From Algoriphagus marinus (GTDB lineage Bacteria; Bacteroidota; Bacteroidia; Cytophagales; Cyclobacteriaceae), in the NCBI RefSeq assembly GCF_001936475.1, contig NZ_MSPQ01000003.1:242061-306060 (forward strand): a stretch of DNA of 64,000 nucleotides, given 5' to 3'. The notes beneath the pieces were generated by a model that made no database searches, was not told the DNA's origin, and saw only the letters and a list, made by a program, of their open reading frames with translations. The position numbers and the translations under genes are program-made. Every line of letters begins with the position of its first letter. Position 1 is the stretch's first letter. Shown here one piece after another: positions 20,107 through 28,650 of the stretch.

Positions 20107-20160
20107 ATGCATTTAGAAATCGTCGCACCAGTCAAAAAAGTATTCCAAATTGAAGTTTAA
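20107..20160 (+). pseudogene. Remnant of a second atpC 5' end
   Basis: Eighteen codons from ATG to TAA encode HLEIVAPVKKVFQIEV, matching the first 17 residues of atpC (HLEIVTPDKKVFQGEV) with three changes. The first 18 nucleotides are identical, and the match breaks off sharply at TTTAA. There is no similarity upstream of the ATG. It is too short to function and is best read as a scar. Together with intact atpC at 17995 it brackets the micropeptide/propeller cassette. Confidence 0.75.
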
Positions 20161-20217
20161 AAAAAAGTGTTTCTGGATGATCCAATAAATCATTAGGAAT
20201 AACTTTTAGAATAAGTC

Positions 20218-20246
20218 TTGATTAGAAATAAAATTCACTACTTTTG
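20218..20246 (+). promoter_or_regulatory. Bacteroidota-type promoter of rpsU
   Basis: TTG at 20218-20220, 18-base spacer, TACTTTTG at 20239-20246. Transcription would start a few bases later, giving a leader of roughly 15-20 bases that consists mostly of the Shine-Dalgarno sequence. Confidence 0.7.
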
Positions 20247-20253
20247 CATCACG

Positions 20254-20263
20254 AAAGGGGGTG
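20254..20263 (+). promoter_or_regulatory. Strong Shine-Dalgarno sequence of rpsU
   Basis: AAAGGGGGTG lies six bases before the ATG at 20270. Most genes in this window lack any such sequence. In Flavobacterium the anti-SD of the ribosome is sequestered with help of bS21, and rpsU itself keeps a strong SD for feedback control. This site fits that model. Confidence 0.75.
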
Positions 20264-20269
20264 TACACT

Positions 20270-20464
20270 ATGATCATTGTAAACGTAAAAGAGAACGAAT
20301 CAATCGAAAAAGCGCTAAAGCGTTTTAAGAAGAAGTTTGACAAAACTGGAGCTGTCAGAGAATTGAGAGCAAGACAAGCATTTACAAAACCTTCTATCGT
20401 AAGAAGAGCGCAGGTCATCAAGGCGGCTTATAAGCAAAAACTTCAGACTGAAGAAGCTAAGTAA
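20270..20464 (+). CDS. rpsU: 30S ribosomal protein bS21
   Basis: A 64-residue basic protein of the small-subunit platform. It begins IIVNVKENESIEKALKRFKK, contains KKFDKTGAVRELRAR, and has a basic C-terminal helix with RRAQVIKAAYKQKLQ. The ATG at 20270 is chosen over an upstream GTG at 20261 because the GTG lies within the strong SD sequence. In Bacteroidota bS21 helps hide the anti-SD of 16S rRNA. It heads the conserved order rpsU, tyrosine recombinase, hpf and is followed by its own terminator. Confidence 0.95.
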   Translation: MIIVNVKENESIEKALKRFKKKFDKTGAVRELRARQAFTKPSIVRRAQVIKAAYKQKLQTEEAK

Positions 20465-20488
20465 TCCAAGTTGATCAAAACTATAACG

Positions 20489-20523
20489 AACGCAGCATTC
20501 ATCTAGAGTGCTGCGTTTTTTTA
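20489..20523 (+). terminator. Terminator after rpsU
   Basis: Stem AACGCAGCA / TGCTGCGTT with an 11-base loop and a T run. Confidence 0.85.
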
Positions 20524-20592
20524 TGCGATTTGGTGAGTCAAATCACTTTTCCAGTCAGGATATTCTTTTAACTTGTATTTCAAATTTTGGCA

Positions 20593-21477
20593 ATGATTGA
20601 TTCCTTTATCAACTATCTAACGTACGAGAAAAAAGCAAGTGCACATACAGTGACAGCCTACCGCCATGATTTGGAGCAGTTTCAGGAGTTTGTCACCATT
20701 TCTTTTGAAAAACAATCGATCGAAGATGTCGGTCATTCTGAAATCAGAGCTTGGGTGATAGATCTGGTAGATGAAGGAAGAAGCAGTACTACAGTAAATC
20801 GGAAAATCGCTACCCTAAGATCTTTTTATAAATTTTTACTCCGATCTAGACTGATTAAAAAGGATCCTACCTATAAGTTAAAATCTCTTAAAAACCCCAA
20901 AAAACTTCCTGAATTTGTACAAGAGTCGGCCATTGAATCCGTTTTAGAAGAAGCTGTTTACGAAGCAACTTTTGAAGGACAGCGAGACAAAATGATTATG
21001 GAATTTTTGTACCAAACAGGAGTCAGGCTTTCGGAATTGATCGGATTGAAATGGTCGGATCTCAATCTCATCGAGGGATCTGTCCGAGTGCTGGGAAAGC
21101 GTAAAAAGGAACGAATAATCCCTATCACTTCAGCCCTTAAACGAAATATATTATCGTATCAAAAAGTATTTGAGGAAAGGTTTTTAAAAGCAAACCAAAG
21201 TGACTATTTTATTGTCAGTAATCAAGGAAAGCAAAGTTACCCTATGCTGGTTTATCGTACAGTAAAACAATATTTAGACCTTTTTGCGCAGACTTCCAGC
21301 CGAAGTCCTCATATCTTAAGGCATACTTTTGCTACCCATTTATTAAATAAAGGAGCTGACCTCAACGCAGTCAAGGATTTACTTGGTCATGCGAATTTGG
21401 CGGCGACCCAAGTTTATACCCACAATTCACTCGAAAAACTTAAGGCTGTGTTCGAACAGGCACACCCTAAAGCATAA
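20593..21477 (+). CDS. XerC/XerD-type tyrosine recombinase
   Basis: Site-specific recombinase, probably for chromosome dimer resolution at dif. The 294-residue length is that of XerC/D. The N-terminal SAM-like core-binding domain is followed by the catalytic domain: Arg in TGVRLSELIGLKW, Lys in VLGKRKKERIIPI, HxxR in SPHILRHTFATHLL, His in DLLGHANLAATQ, and the nucleophile Tyr in VYTHNSLEKL. It sits between rpsU and hpf, a conserved Bacteroidota position that argues for a housekeeping Xer rather than an element integrase. ATG at 20593 is preferred over a TTG at 20587. Confidence 0.92.
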   Translation: MIDSFINYLTYEKKASAHTVTAYRHDLEQFQEFVTISFEKQSIEDVGHSEIRAWVIDLVDEGRSSTTVNRKIATLRSFYKFLLRSRLIKKDPTYKLKSLKNPKKLPEFVQESAIESVLEEAVYEATFEGQRDKMIMEFLYQTGVRLSELIGLKWSDLNLIEGSVRVLGKRKKERIIPITSALKRNILSYQKVFEERFLKANQSDYFIVSNQGKQSYPMLVYRTVKQYLDLFAQTSSRSPHILRHTFATHLLNKGADLNAVKDLLGHANLAATQVYTHNSLEKLKAVFEQAHPKA

Positions 21478-21500
21478 ATAAATTATTGTTCAACACCTAA

Positions 21501-21818
21501 ATGCAAATCAATATGAAACTGCAGATGCACTCCATTCATTTCGACGCAGATCGAAAACTGATCGATTTTATCCAGAAAAAAGCTGATAAACTGGACACCT
21601 TTTATGATCAAATTATTGACGGAGAAGTTTTTATGAGAATTGATAAAAATGAAAATAACGCAAATAAAATCGTAGAGATCAAGATGAATGTTCCAGGAAA
21701 GCAATTCTTTGCAAAGAATCAGGCTGACTCATTTGAGGCAGCGACTGACGAAGCTGTAGAGGGACTGAGAAGACAAATCAAAAAGTATAAAGAAAAATTA
21801 GTCTTGGCAAGACAGTAA
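21501..21818 (+). CDS. hpf: Ribosome hibernation-promoting factor, short form
   Basis: A 105-residue HPF/RaiA-family protein that binds the 30S subunit in the stationary phase. It shows the family pattern MQMHSIHFDADRKLIDFIQKK-like N-terminus (here KLQMHSIHFDADRKL), KIVEIKMNVPGKQFFAKNQADSFEAA-like strand and helix, and a basic C-terminal helix LRRQIKKYKEKL. It lacks the dimerisation tail of long HPF. It lies 23 bases downstream of the recombinase gene and probably shares a transcript. Confidence 0.9.
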   Translation: MQINMKLQMHSIHFDADRKLIDFIQKKADKLDTFYDQIIDGEVFMRIDKNENNANKIVEIKMNVPGKQFFAKNQADSFEAATDEAVEGLRRQIKKYKEKLVLARQ

Positions 21819-21838
21819 AAATTATTCAATTAATTTTG

Positions 21839-21873
21839 AGCACTCCTTAAACCCTAAAGGAGTGCTTTTTTTT
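21839..21873 (+). terminator. Terminator after hpf
   Basis: Stem AGCACTCCTT / AAGGAGTGCT with an 8-base loop and eight Ts. It lies immediately before the glycosyltransferase start. Confidence 0.9.
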
Positions 21874-21878
21874 GCTCC

Positions 21879-23384
21879 ATGAGAATCCGCAAATCATACA
21901 CCCTTTATTTTTGGATCATTTCCCTTGCATTGGCTGTTGCAAAGCTGATTTTTACCCTCCGACCTGAGATTGACCTTTTTACCGAAGAAGCTCAATATTG
22001 GCTTTGGTCACAAAATATGGCCTGGCATTACTACTCCAAGCCTCCCATGGTGGCTGTTCTGAACTATCTGAGTACCGGACTTCTGGGAAATACAGAGATT
22101 GGAGTAAGAATCAATGCCATTGTGTTTGGAGTTGGGATTTCTTGGATCACTTTTTTACTAGGTAAGCGAATGTACTCCCCGAAAGTTGGGTTTTGGTCAG
22201 CTATGATTCTGCAATCAATGCCTATGTGGTGGCTTGCATCGACTTTTCATATGACTGACACCTCATTGACTTTTTTCTGGATTTTGACAGTGTACGCGAT
22301 CTATCGGGGATTGGAAGAAGGTAAAGTTTCCTGGTGGATTCTTGCGGGATTCACTACAGCTCTTGGACTCATGAGCAAATTGATTATGATCCTCGCCTTT
22401 CCCTTTCTGATTTTTTATATGATCTATTCAGGATCATGGAAAAAGCATAGAAATCATTTTCTGATCTTTCTACTGCTAAGTCTTATTGGTTTTATCCCCA
22501 TGTTGATCTGGAACTGGCAAAATGATTTTTACACCTTCAGGCACCTTGCAGCTCTTGGTGGAGCAGGAGGGGAATCTACCCCTTTCGATTTTGGGAAATC
22601 AGCTCAGCAAGTATTGGAATACCTGGGAGGACAGGTTGCAATGATTTCCATTTTTCTTTTACCACTTTTTGGTGGATTTGTTTTAAGGTCAAAATTTTAT
22701 CGGGATCAGAAATCTGTTTTTCTGCTCTTGGCCCCTGTCTTGTCCTGGATAGGTTTTGCCTTCCTTAGTTTTTTTACTTCGATAGAAGTCAATTGGCCTG
22801 TATTCGCTTATAGTAGTTTAGCAATCGCTTCAGCTGTATGGCTTGTGGAGCAAAAAGGGAAATGGCTTATTTATAGGAATTGGGCAATTGGACTAAGTAT
22901 TGGGATTCCGTTGCTTTTTATTCTGCCAGACTTTACGTTTTTGAAAAGTATTGCTCCTATAAAAAAAGCAGAAAAATCTGTTTTCCGGCGCAATTCCGGA
23001 TATCATCCTTTGGCAGATCGGGTTCAGTTTTTACAGGATAGCCTAGGATCTAAAGATGCTTTTGTGTTTTCGGAGACCTATCATATGGCCTCGGAGTTGG
23101 CTTTTTATCTGCCGGGAAACCCACAAACCTTTATGGTAAATATGGGCTCCCGAACAAACCAATTTGATCTTTGGCCAGGCTTGGAGCAATTTGAGGGGAA
23201 AGAGAAGAAGGGGATTTTTGTCAGTTGGAATTACGATTCCCCGGGAGATTTTGTGGAGTTTGATCAGTTGATTTATGAGGAGAAATTCAAAATTGAATTT
23301 CGAGGGTTACCCAATCGGGTAGCGACGATTCAAGTATGGAAAAACCTGGAAAAGTATAAACCCTTCATTCCTGACTCCTTTTGA
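21879..23384 (+). CDS. GT-C family glycosyltransferase (PMT_2/ArnT-like)
   Basis: Integral membrane transferase of 501 residues that would use a polyprenyl-phosphate sugar donor at the periplasmic face. The first luminal loop carries TEEAQYWLWSQNMAWHYYSK and PPMVAVL, matching the (D/E)E-x-YYW...YY-x-K/HPP signature of PMT_2/GT39/GT83 enzymes. About ten hydrophobic helices follow, then a soluble C-terminal domain of about 120 residues. The start lies six bases past the hpf terminator. It probably works with the convergent GT-C enzyme and the GT2 and flippase-like genes downstream. Confidence 0.85.
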   Translation: MRIRKSYTLYFWIISLALAVAKLIFTLRPEIDLFTEEAQYWLWSQNMAWHYYSKPPMVAVLNYLSTGLLGNTEIGVRINAIVFGVGISWITFLLGKRMYSPKVGFWSAMILQSMPMWWLASTFHMTDTSLTFFWILTVYAIYRGLEEGKVSWWILAGFTTALGLMSKLIMILAFPFLIFYMIYSGSWKKHRNHFLIFLLLSLIGFIPMLIWNWQNDFYTFRHLAALGGAGGESTPFDFGKSAQQVLEYLGGQVAMISIFLLPLFGGFVLRSKFYRDQKSVFLLLAPVLSWIGFAFLSFFTSIEVNWPVFAYSSLAIASAVWLVEQKGKWLIYRNWAIGLSIGIPLLFILPDFTFLKSIAPIKKAEKSVFRRNSGYHPLADRVQFLQDSLGSKDAFVFSETYHMASELAFYLPGNPQTFMVNMGSRTNQFDLWPGLEQFEGKEKKGIFVSWNYDSPGDFVEFDQLIYEEKFKIEFRGLPNRVATIQVWKNLEKYKPFIPDSF

Positions 23385-23471
23385 CAGGAAATTTTACATG
23401 TATATCCGCAATTGCACCAGTAAAAGGTAAAAAGCGACTTAAATTTTGGTAAACACTAGCATTACTGGTAC

Positions 23472-23499
23472 TTCGGTCATCGGTCATCGGTCTTCCAGC
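23472..23499. repeat. Heptamer array (TTCGGTC ATCGGTC ATCGGTC TTCCAGC)
   Basis: Four 7-base units, two identical, in the gap between convergent glycosyltransferase genes. On the other strand the unit is GAYGACC/GAAGACC, related to arrays at 30031 and 47581. Confidence 0.7.
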
Positions 23500-23553
23500 C
23501 TGATAAGCAAAGAAAAAGAGGACTCTGGCATCATTGTGGATTATCAGAAAATT

Positions 23554-25206
23554 TTATTTTACTTCCAGCAGATAATACTTTTTCCCATGATTCTGCATCA
23601 AGGAATCAAATTCAGGTTTTCCCAGAGAAAGCAGTAAGTCTGGAATATGCCGAGAACTCCAATTGGTAGCTACCACTCGCTTGTTAAAGTTGGAATGATC
23701 AATTGAATCAAGGTACTTATCCTCTAAAATCAATCGATCATAGTCATTGATTACTTCCCTGAAAGTGAATCGGGGAAGATCTACGAAATCATATGATGTC
23801 CCCAAGCCAATTCGGATTTTGCTACTTGTGTGCAGGTTGCCAATAAAACCTATTTTCCCATCTGGAGAAAGTCGATTTTCTGCAGCAAAGATCTTGACTT
23901 GTTGTCCCTGATCAGGAAGTGAAATTCGATAAGTTGCTGTAGAAATGAAAAAGAACAGAAGTAGAAGACTGTAAGAAATTGCTTTTGGAAGCTTTTCGCC
24001 AATAACAAAAAGACGAATCAGGTAACCAAAAATTATGATACCAGCGAGGAATTGAACCCAGATGAAGAGTTCAAAATCCATCTTGAAGTTAATCCATACG
24101 CTGAAAAGAAGGACAATAAAATTCAGCCCGAGTAAAATCCCCAAGGCTAATTTTAATTCTTGTTTCTTGATTTCAAATTTCGCTTCGACCAAGAACCAAG
24201 CGATCCAAACTGCAATCACAGGAGCCACTGGAAGCAAGTATCGCTCGTAAAATTTACTGGTCAAAGCACCCATTCCAAGAATGGCTAAAGTCCAAAAAAG
24301 TGCAAAAATGAAAAAAGTGGGATTTTGATTCCAGAGTTTTTGAACCGTTTCCTTGCTTTTTTTCCATCCAAAAAAGACCCAAGGGACAAACATGACATTC
24401 AATAGGAGTAAAGCGAGAAGTCCATTTTGAAAAATTAGAAGGGCTCGCGAGGTCACACGAGTTCCCACTTGATCATACAGAAAGCTGTCAAGAAAGGTTG
24501 GACCATGAATTTTCCACATTGCGGCAAACCAGAAGAGCCCAATCATGGTGCTTAGTACGATGGCTGGGAAATAAAAGAGAGTTTTCCAATGAATCTGTTT
24601 CCAAGGATTAATTAGAAGCACGAACATCCCTAAGCCACCCAAAGCAGCGGCAGGAAGACCTTTCACTTCAAAGGCCAATGCCAAACTGATATAGAGGATC
24701 CAGAGGTACTTTTTGGGAGTGTAGTTACCGTAGCGAATCAATCCTGCAAACCCAATCGCACTGGCGGTCATGGTCAATACGAGTAATACATCGGGAATAG
24801 AACGTGTCGCTGAAAATATCAAGACAGGATTTGCAGCCATGATTAAGGAAGAAATTCCAGCTATTTTCCGATCGTCAAAAAGCGTTTTTGAAAGTAAATA
24901 AGTTAAGCCCACAGTTGCAGCACCTGCGAGAAGAAAGAAAAAACGGGAGGCAAGTGCATTTACCCCAAAAATCTTGAAGCCTGCGAGGACAGTCCAGTAG
25001 GTCAGGATCGGTTTCTTGAAGCGCAATTCCCCAGAACCCAAATACGTGGTCAGGTAGTCTCCGTTTTGAAGCATTTTTACTGCGGCGTCAGTGTAATACA
25101 TTTCGTCTGGATAGTGCATGTGAAAGCTCAATGCAAAAGGTCCAATCAAGACTGTAAAAACAGCCATGACTACCCAGGGATTGATTTCGGAGACTTTTAG
25201 AGACAT
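23554..25206 (-). CDS. GT-C family glycosyltransferase (ArnT/PMT_2-like)
   Basis: Membrane glycosyltransferase of 550 residues related to 4-amino-4-deoxy-L-arabinose transferase. The first loop has YPDEMYYTDAAVKMLQNGDY, followed by FKKPILTYW, the D-E-x-Y and K-P-x-x-x-Y-W signature of ArnT-like enzymes. About eleven transmembrane helices span residues about 10-440, and a soluble C-terminal domain of about 110 residues follows. It is convergent with the other GT-C gene and divergent from the GT2 gene. The acceptor is unknown; lipid A or a glycan are the usual options. Confidence 0.88.
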   Translation of the reverse strand: MSLKVSEINPWVVMAVFTVLIGPFALSFHMHYPDEMYYTDAAVKMLQNGDYLTTYLGSGELRFKKPILTYWTVLAGFKIFGVNALASRFFFLLAGAATVGLTYLLSKTLFDDRKIAGISSLIMAANPVLIFSATRSIPDVLLVLTMTASAIGFAGLIRYGNYTPKKYLWILYISLALAFEVKGLPAAALGGLGMFVLLINPWKQIHWKTLFYFPAIVLSTMIGLFWFAAMWKIHGPTFLDSFLYDQVGTRVTSRALLIFQNGLLALLLLNVMFVPWVFFGWKKSKETVQKLWNQNPTFFIFALFWTLAILGMGALTSKFYERYLLPVAPVIAVWIAWFLVEAKFEIKKQELKLALGILLGLNFIVLLFSVWINFKMDFELFIWVQFLAGIIIFGYLIRLFVIGEKLPKAISYSLLLLFFFISTATYRISLPDQGQQVKIFAAENRLSPDGKIGFIGNLHTSSKIRIGLGTSYDFVDLPRFTFREVINDYDRLILEDKYLDSIDHSNFNKRVVATNWSSRHIPDLLLSLGKPEFDSLMQNHGKKYYLLEVK

Positions 25207-25278
25207 GCCGCAAAGATAAGGTGAAAGGGGTAAGAGTCCCCAAATTATATTCTGCTTAATGGTAAGTTCAAAGCTAGT

Positions 25279-25310
25279 TTTGCCGTAGGAAGTAAAAAAC
25301 TGTATTTTTG
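25279..25310 (+). promoter_or_regulatory. Bacteroidota-type promoter of GT2 gene
   Basis: TTTG at 25279-25282, 20-base spacer, TATTTTTG at 25303-25310, ending 15 bases before the ATG at 25326. Confidence 0.75.
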
Positions 25311-25325
25311 ACCAAATTTTAGTCC

Positions 25326-26312
25326 ATGAGCAAGCCCTTATTGTCCGTTGTCATCACCGTTTTCAACGAAGAGGAAAATATCAAACCACTCCTAGATCAA
25401 ACTTATGCTGCATTAGAAGCAATTGACTACGAAGTAATTTTAATTGAAGATGGTTCCACAGACGGAACAGTTCGCGAGGTAAAGAAATATGCTAATGAGC
25501 GGACCAAGCTCATTATTTTCAACAGGAACTATGGACAGACTACTGCACTGGCTGCGGGAATTGACATGGCGACAGGAACCTATATCGCTACAATGGACGG
25601 GGATCTACAAAATGATCCAACAGACCTTCCTATGATGCTGAATAAAGCAATCGATGAGGATTGGGATGTGGTGGCAGGCCGTAGAGCTAATCGAAAAGAT
25701 GGTTTTGTATTGCGAAAAATCCCTAGCAAGATCGCAAACTGGGTGATTCGAAATACTACTAAAGTGTACTTGAAAGATTACGGCTGTACGCTTCGGGTCT
25801 ACAAAGCTGAGATCGCGCAGGGAATGGGACTTTATGGGGAATTGCATCGATTCATTCCTGTCCTAGCTAAGCAGCAAGGAGCCCGAATGACTGAGGTAGA
25901 TGTGAAGCATCATCCTAGAATCCATGGCGAATCGAAGTATGGTCTAAGCCGGACCTTCAAAGTAATGGCTGACTTGATCTTAATGCTCTTTTTTCAAAAG
26001 TACTTCCAGCGACCGATTCACTTATTCGGTGGAATCGGCTTGATGGCATTTTTGATTGGTATTCTGATCAATTTTTACTTGTTAATCTTGAAAATCCTAG
26101 GAGAGGATATCTGGGGCCGACCGATTATGATTCTCGGTTTTATATTAGTCCTAGGGGGTATTCAATTTATCACTACGGGTATCATTGCGGAGATTATTGT
26201 CAGAACATATTTCGAATCTCAGAATAAGAAGACTTATACTGTGAAGTCGGTTTTTCAGGGAAGTACGGAAAGTCAGCATGCAGAAATTGGAAGTTTAAAA
26301 TCAGAAGTTTGA
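25326..26312 (+). CDS. GT2 polyprenyl-phosphate glycosyltransferase (DPM1/ArnC-like)
   Basis: Transfers a sugar from a nucleotide donor to undecaprenyl phosphate on the cytoplasmic face. The 328-residue protein has a GT-A domain with VVITVFNEEENI, the EDGSTDGT nucleotide motif, and the metal motif TMDGDLQNDPTDLP. KDYGCTLRVYK is typical of DPM1/ArnC-type enzymes. Two C-terminal membrane helices lie near residues 235-290. The product would feed the ArnT-like transferases nearby. It is followed after 18 bases by a flippase-like gene, in one operon. Confidence 0.92.
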   Translation: MSKPLLSVVITVFNEEENIKPLLDQTYAALEAIDYEVILIEDGSTDGTVREVKKYANERTKLIIFNRNYGQTTALAAGIDMATGTYIATMDGDLQNDPTDLPMMLNKAIDEDWDVVAGRRANRKDGFVLRKIPSKIANWVIRNTTKVYLKDYGCTLRVYKAEIAQGMGLYGELHRFIPVLAKQQGARMTEVDVKHHPRIHGESKYGLSRTFKVMADLILMLFFQKYFQRPIHLFGGIGLMAFLIGILINFYLLILKILGEDIWGRPIMILGFILVLGGIQFITTGIIAEIIVRTYFESQNKKTYTVKSVFQGSTESQHAEIGSLKSEV

Positions 26313-26330
26313 AAGGAGCTGCCTTAAATT

Positions 26331-27206
26331 TTGAAGAGATATAAAAAGCAATTCCAAACTGTTCTGAAGCTTCTGCTGACTGCTTTGGCGCTTTATTTGG
26401 TTTTCAGAAAAATCGATACCAATCAATTACTCGAAATCACCAAAACCATCCAATGGCTGTGGTTGATTCCTGCATTGTTTCTTTTTATGCTGAGTAAAGT
26501 AGCTACGGCTATCCGACTCAATCAATACTTCAAAAATATCGGGCTCCAGCTTTCTGAAAAACTTAATTTCAGGCTTTATCTGATCGGGATGTTTTACAAC
26601 CTGTTTCTTCCAGGCGGAATCGGAGGAGATGGCTACAAAATCTATCTGCTAAATAAGTACTTCAAAACTCCCGTCAAAAAATTGCTTCAAGCGGCTTTGT
26701 TAGATCGTTTGGGAGGTTTGGTGGCGATTGTATTTTTACTTTTTGGATTTTTCCTACTTGTGGAGATTGAGGTTGATTTCTTGGAAACTTCAGGCTGGAA
26801 TGGATTGATGGTTGCGGGATTAATTCTGACTCTTCCAGCTTTCTGGCTTCTTCAAAAGCTCATTTTCAAAGATTTTCCCCCCTCTTTTTGGTCGGCAAAT
26901 GCCTGGTCTATGGCAGGTCAAATCGCTCAATTAATTTGTGCATGGTTTATTTTATGGAGTCTGGGGATTACAGAAAATATCCTGTCTTACCAATTAGTCT
27001 TTTTGCTTTCCTCGATTGTAGCCGTGTTACCATTGACCATTGGAGGAGTGGGAGCTCGGGAGTTGGTTTTTATCTACGCACATACTTATGTGGGGATTTC
27101 AGAAACTGCCGCAGTAGCTTTTAGTCTGATTTTTTTCCTGATTTCAGCAGTAGTTTCTTTGCTGGGAGTTTTTGTGAAGGTTAAGTTGGGAGAAGAAAAT
27201 CAATAG
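26331..27206 (+). CDS. LPG_synthase_TM/UPF0104 family membrane protein
   Basis: A 291-residue polytopic protein with about seven to eight helices. It has the family landmarks YNLFLPGGIGGDGYKIYLL near residue 90 and LTIGGVGARELVFIY near residue 235. Members lie next to polyprenyl-phosphate glycosyltransferases and are suspected flippases or modulators (AglD2/MprF-N-like). It lacks the soluble MprF synthase domain. The start is TTG at 26331, since no ATG precedes the first conserved helix. It is co-transcribed with the GT2 gene. Confidence 0.85.
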   Translation: MKRYKKQFQTVLKLLLTALALYLVFRKIDTNQLLEITKTIQWLWLIPALFLFMLSKVATAIRLNQYFKNIGLQLSEKLNFRLYLIGMFYNLFLPGGIGGDGYKIYLLNKYFKTPVKKLLQAALLDRLGGLVAIVFLLFGFFLLVEIEVDFLETSGWNGLMVAGLILTLPAFWLLQKLIFKDFPPSFWSANAWSMAGQIAQLICAWFILWSLGITENILSYQLVFLLSSIVAVLPLTIGGVGARELVFIYAHTYVGISETAAVAFSLIFFLISAVVSLLGVFVKVKLGEENQ

Positions 27207-27228
27207 TGATTGACTTCCAGTTGTTTTA

Positions 27229-27244
27229 CAGCCTTTTAAGGCTG
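27229..27244. other. Perfect 16-bp palindrome
   Basis: CAGCCTTTTAAGGCTG lies 23 bases after the flippase-like gene. There is no T run, so it is not a convincing terminator. The remaining intergenic sequence to 27450 shows no gene. Confidence 0.5.
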
Positions 27245-27450
27245 ATTCAGCGCTTCCTATTCTATCAATTGGCACAGTTAATCTGAGCTTATCCCAAAGG
27301 ATTTAACAGTGCTTTAGATGATATCAAGGCTACGCATAGGTCTCTTGGTATATAGGAGAGGAGTCTTATCTTCTCTCAGAAAGGTTTTATGATATAGGCA
27401 TAAATGGGATATTGGAAAAAAATGTAATAGGCTTTTGGAGTTTCTTTTAG

Positions 27451-28617
27451 TTACTCTAGCACAATACTGAAAAGACTAAATGTGAGCGAATCTTCTTCCT
27501 CAAGTTCTGTGTCATTCAAAATATACATGCCCTCCTTGCCAAAATGTATGTACAAGTGATTGAACTCAGATACATCCATAGTGTGTAGCTGATTGCCTTC
27601 TTCATCCAAAAAAAGCAAGAAGTTCTTGTTCTTAGGGTGAAACATTTTGTACGAATTCGAGGTCACAATATCATAATCTACATCCGTTAGGCTCTGGCGA
27701 TAATGCCTGACGTACAATTTCCGAAATGGGTCATAATAAACGGTGAAAAAGGAATTTCCCGTGTAGTATTCTTTTTTCCACTCTGCTAAGTTCACTCCTT
27801 GACGATTTTCAAGTGATACAAATTGATTCTTAGGAGTCGCTTTTAGCCTTCTGATAGATTCAAAGTCTTTGGTAAAAATCAAATCGTCGAGGATAGGGAA
27901 GTTTATGATATAATCCTTTGACTCAGGGTTATAATCCATGGATATCAGCAGGTCATAGGCGTTTACTTTTTCATTCAAATACTCTTTTGGGAGAGGAAGG
28001 TTTTGTTCAAATTCCTGCAGATTTATACTGAATAGTCCTACGCTTTTTTCCAGTTTCTGATATTGAAATGGAGGTTTACCATATACTTCGAGCATATTAA
28101 GGACAGATACAATTTGGTCTGACTGAATGGCAAATTTAAGAGCGCCTGAAAGAGGCTTTGGGGCCTCTTGAATAAGTCTTGCTAATTTTTGACTGCGGAT
28201 AACCTGAGAATTTTCTATTACAAAAATTTCCTCATTGCGACGATCAAAGTATAAAAAACCATCACGATTAGTAGGGATGAAATGATTTTGACCCGTGGAG
28301 CTCTGTCCTCTTAATCCTTCGATTTCTGAAACTTTCAGATAGGAAACAGGCTCTCCACCTTTTTCCAGATCAAATGTTCCGATCCCTTCACTTGTCTGAA
28401 TATAAAAGTATGAGTTTGTCTCATCCGAATAAAAGAGGGGGTTGCCTTGAAGTTTTGGAAAACCGTTTGAAATATCCAGAGAAACATTTTTAGAGAACTC
28501 AATTTCGAGAGTTCTCTTTTTATTTGAATTGTTTTCTGAAACCATATTTTGTCCACAGGCAAAATATATTCCCGGTAAAAAGAGTAAGCAAACCAGACGC
28601 TGAATGATAGTTCTCAT
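27451..28617 (-). CDS. DUF4221/beta-propeller-like lipoprotein (locus C)
   Basis: A 388-residue predicted lipoprotein. The signal peptide ends around IYFAC, with the anchor Cys near residue 21, followed by GQNMVSENNSNKK. Repeated strand-turn units such as FLYFDRRNEEIFVIEN and NFLLFLDEEGNQLHTMD suggest a beta-propeller of the same class as the lipoproteins at 8326 and 18350. A Cys-containing micropeptide gene lies upstream with a strong hairpin between them. Function is unknown. The three paralogs are clearly diverged, so this is not a recent duplication. Confidence 0.72.
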   Translation of the reverse strand: MRTIIQRLVCLLFLPGIYFACGQNMVSENNSNKKRTLEIEFSKNVSLDISNGFPKLQGNPLFYSDETNSYFYIQTSEGIGTFDLEKGGEPVSYLKVSEIEGLRGQSSTGQNHFIPTNRDGFLYFDRRNEEIFVIENSQVIRSQKLARLIQEAPKPLSGALKFAIQSDQIVSVLNMLEVYGKPPFQYQKLEKSVGLFSINLQEFEQNLPLPKEYLNEKVNAYDLLISMDYNPESKDYIINFPILDDLIFTKDFESIRRLKATPKNQFVSLENRQGVNLAEWKKEYYTGNSFFTVYYDPFRKLYVRHYRQSLTDVDYDIVTSNSYKMFHPKNKNFLLFLDEEGNQLHTMDVSEFNHLYIHFGKEGMYILNDTELEEEDSLTFSLFSIVLE

Positions 28618-28650
28618 AAAAGTTATTTATTGATTGTCAGTATTATATAA

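Noticed and set aside
20107..20160. A genuine 17-residue peptide gene
   Set aside because: The sequence is almost the atpC N-terminus and ends abruptly, so a remnant is the simpler reading.
20593..21477. Tyrosine recombinase as integrase of the adjacent atpC cassette
   Set aside because: It lies in the conserved rpsU-xer-hpf order and has XerC/D length and motifs; no att repeats were seen next to it.
27229..27244. Terminator after the flippase-like gene
   Set aside because: Perfect palindrome but no loop and no T run.
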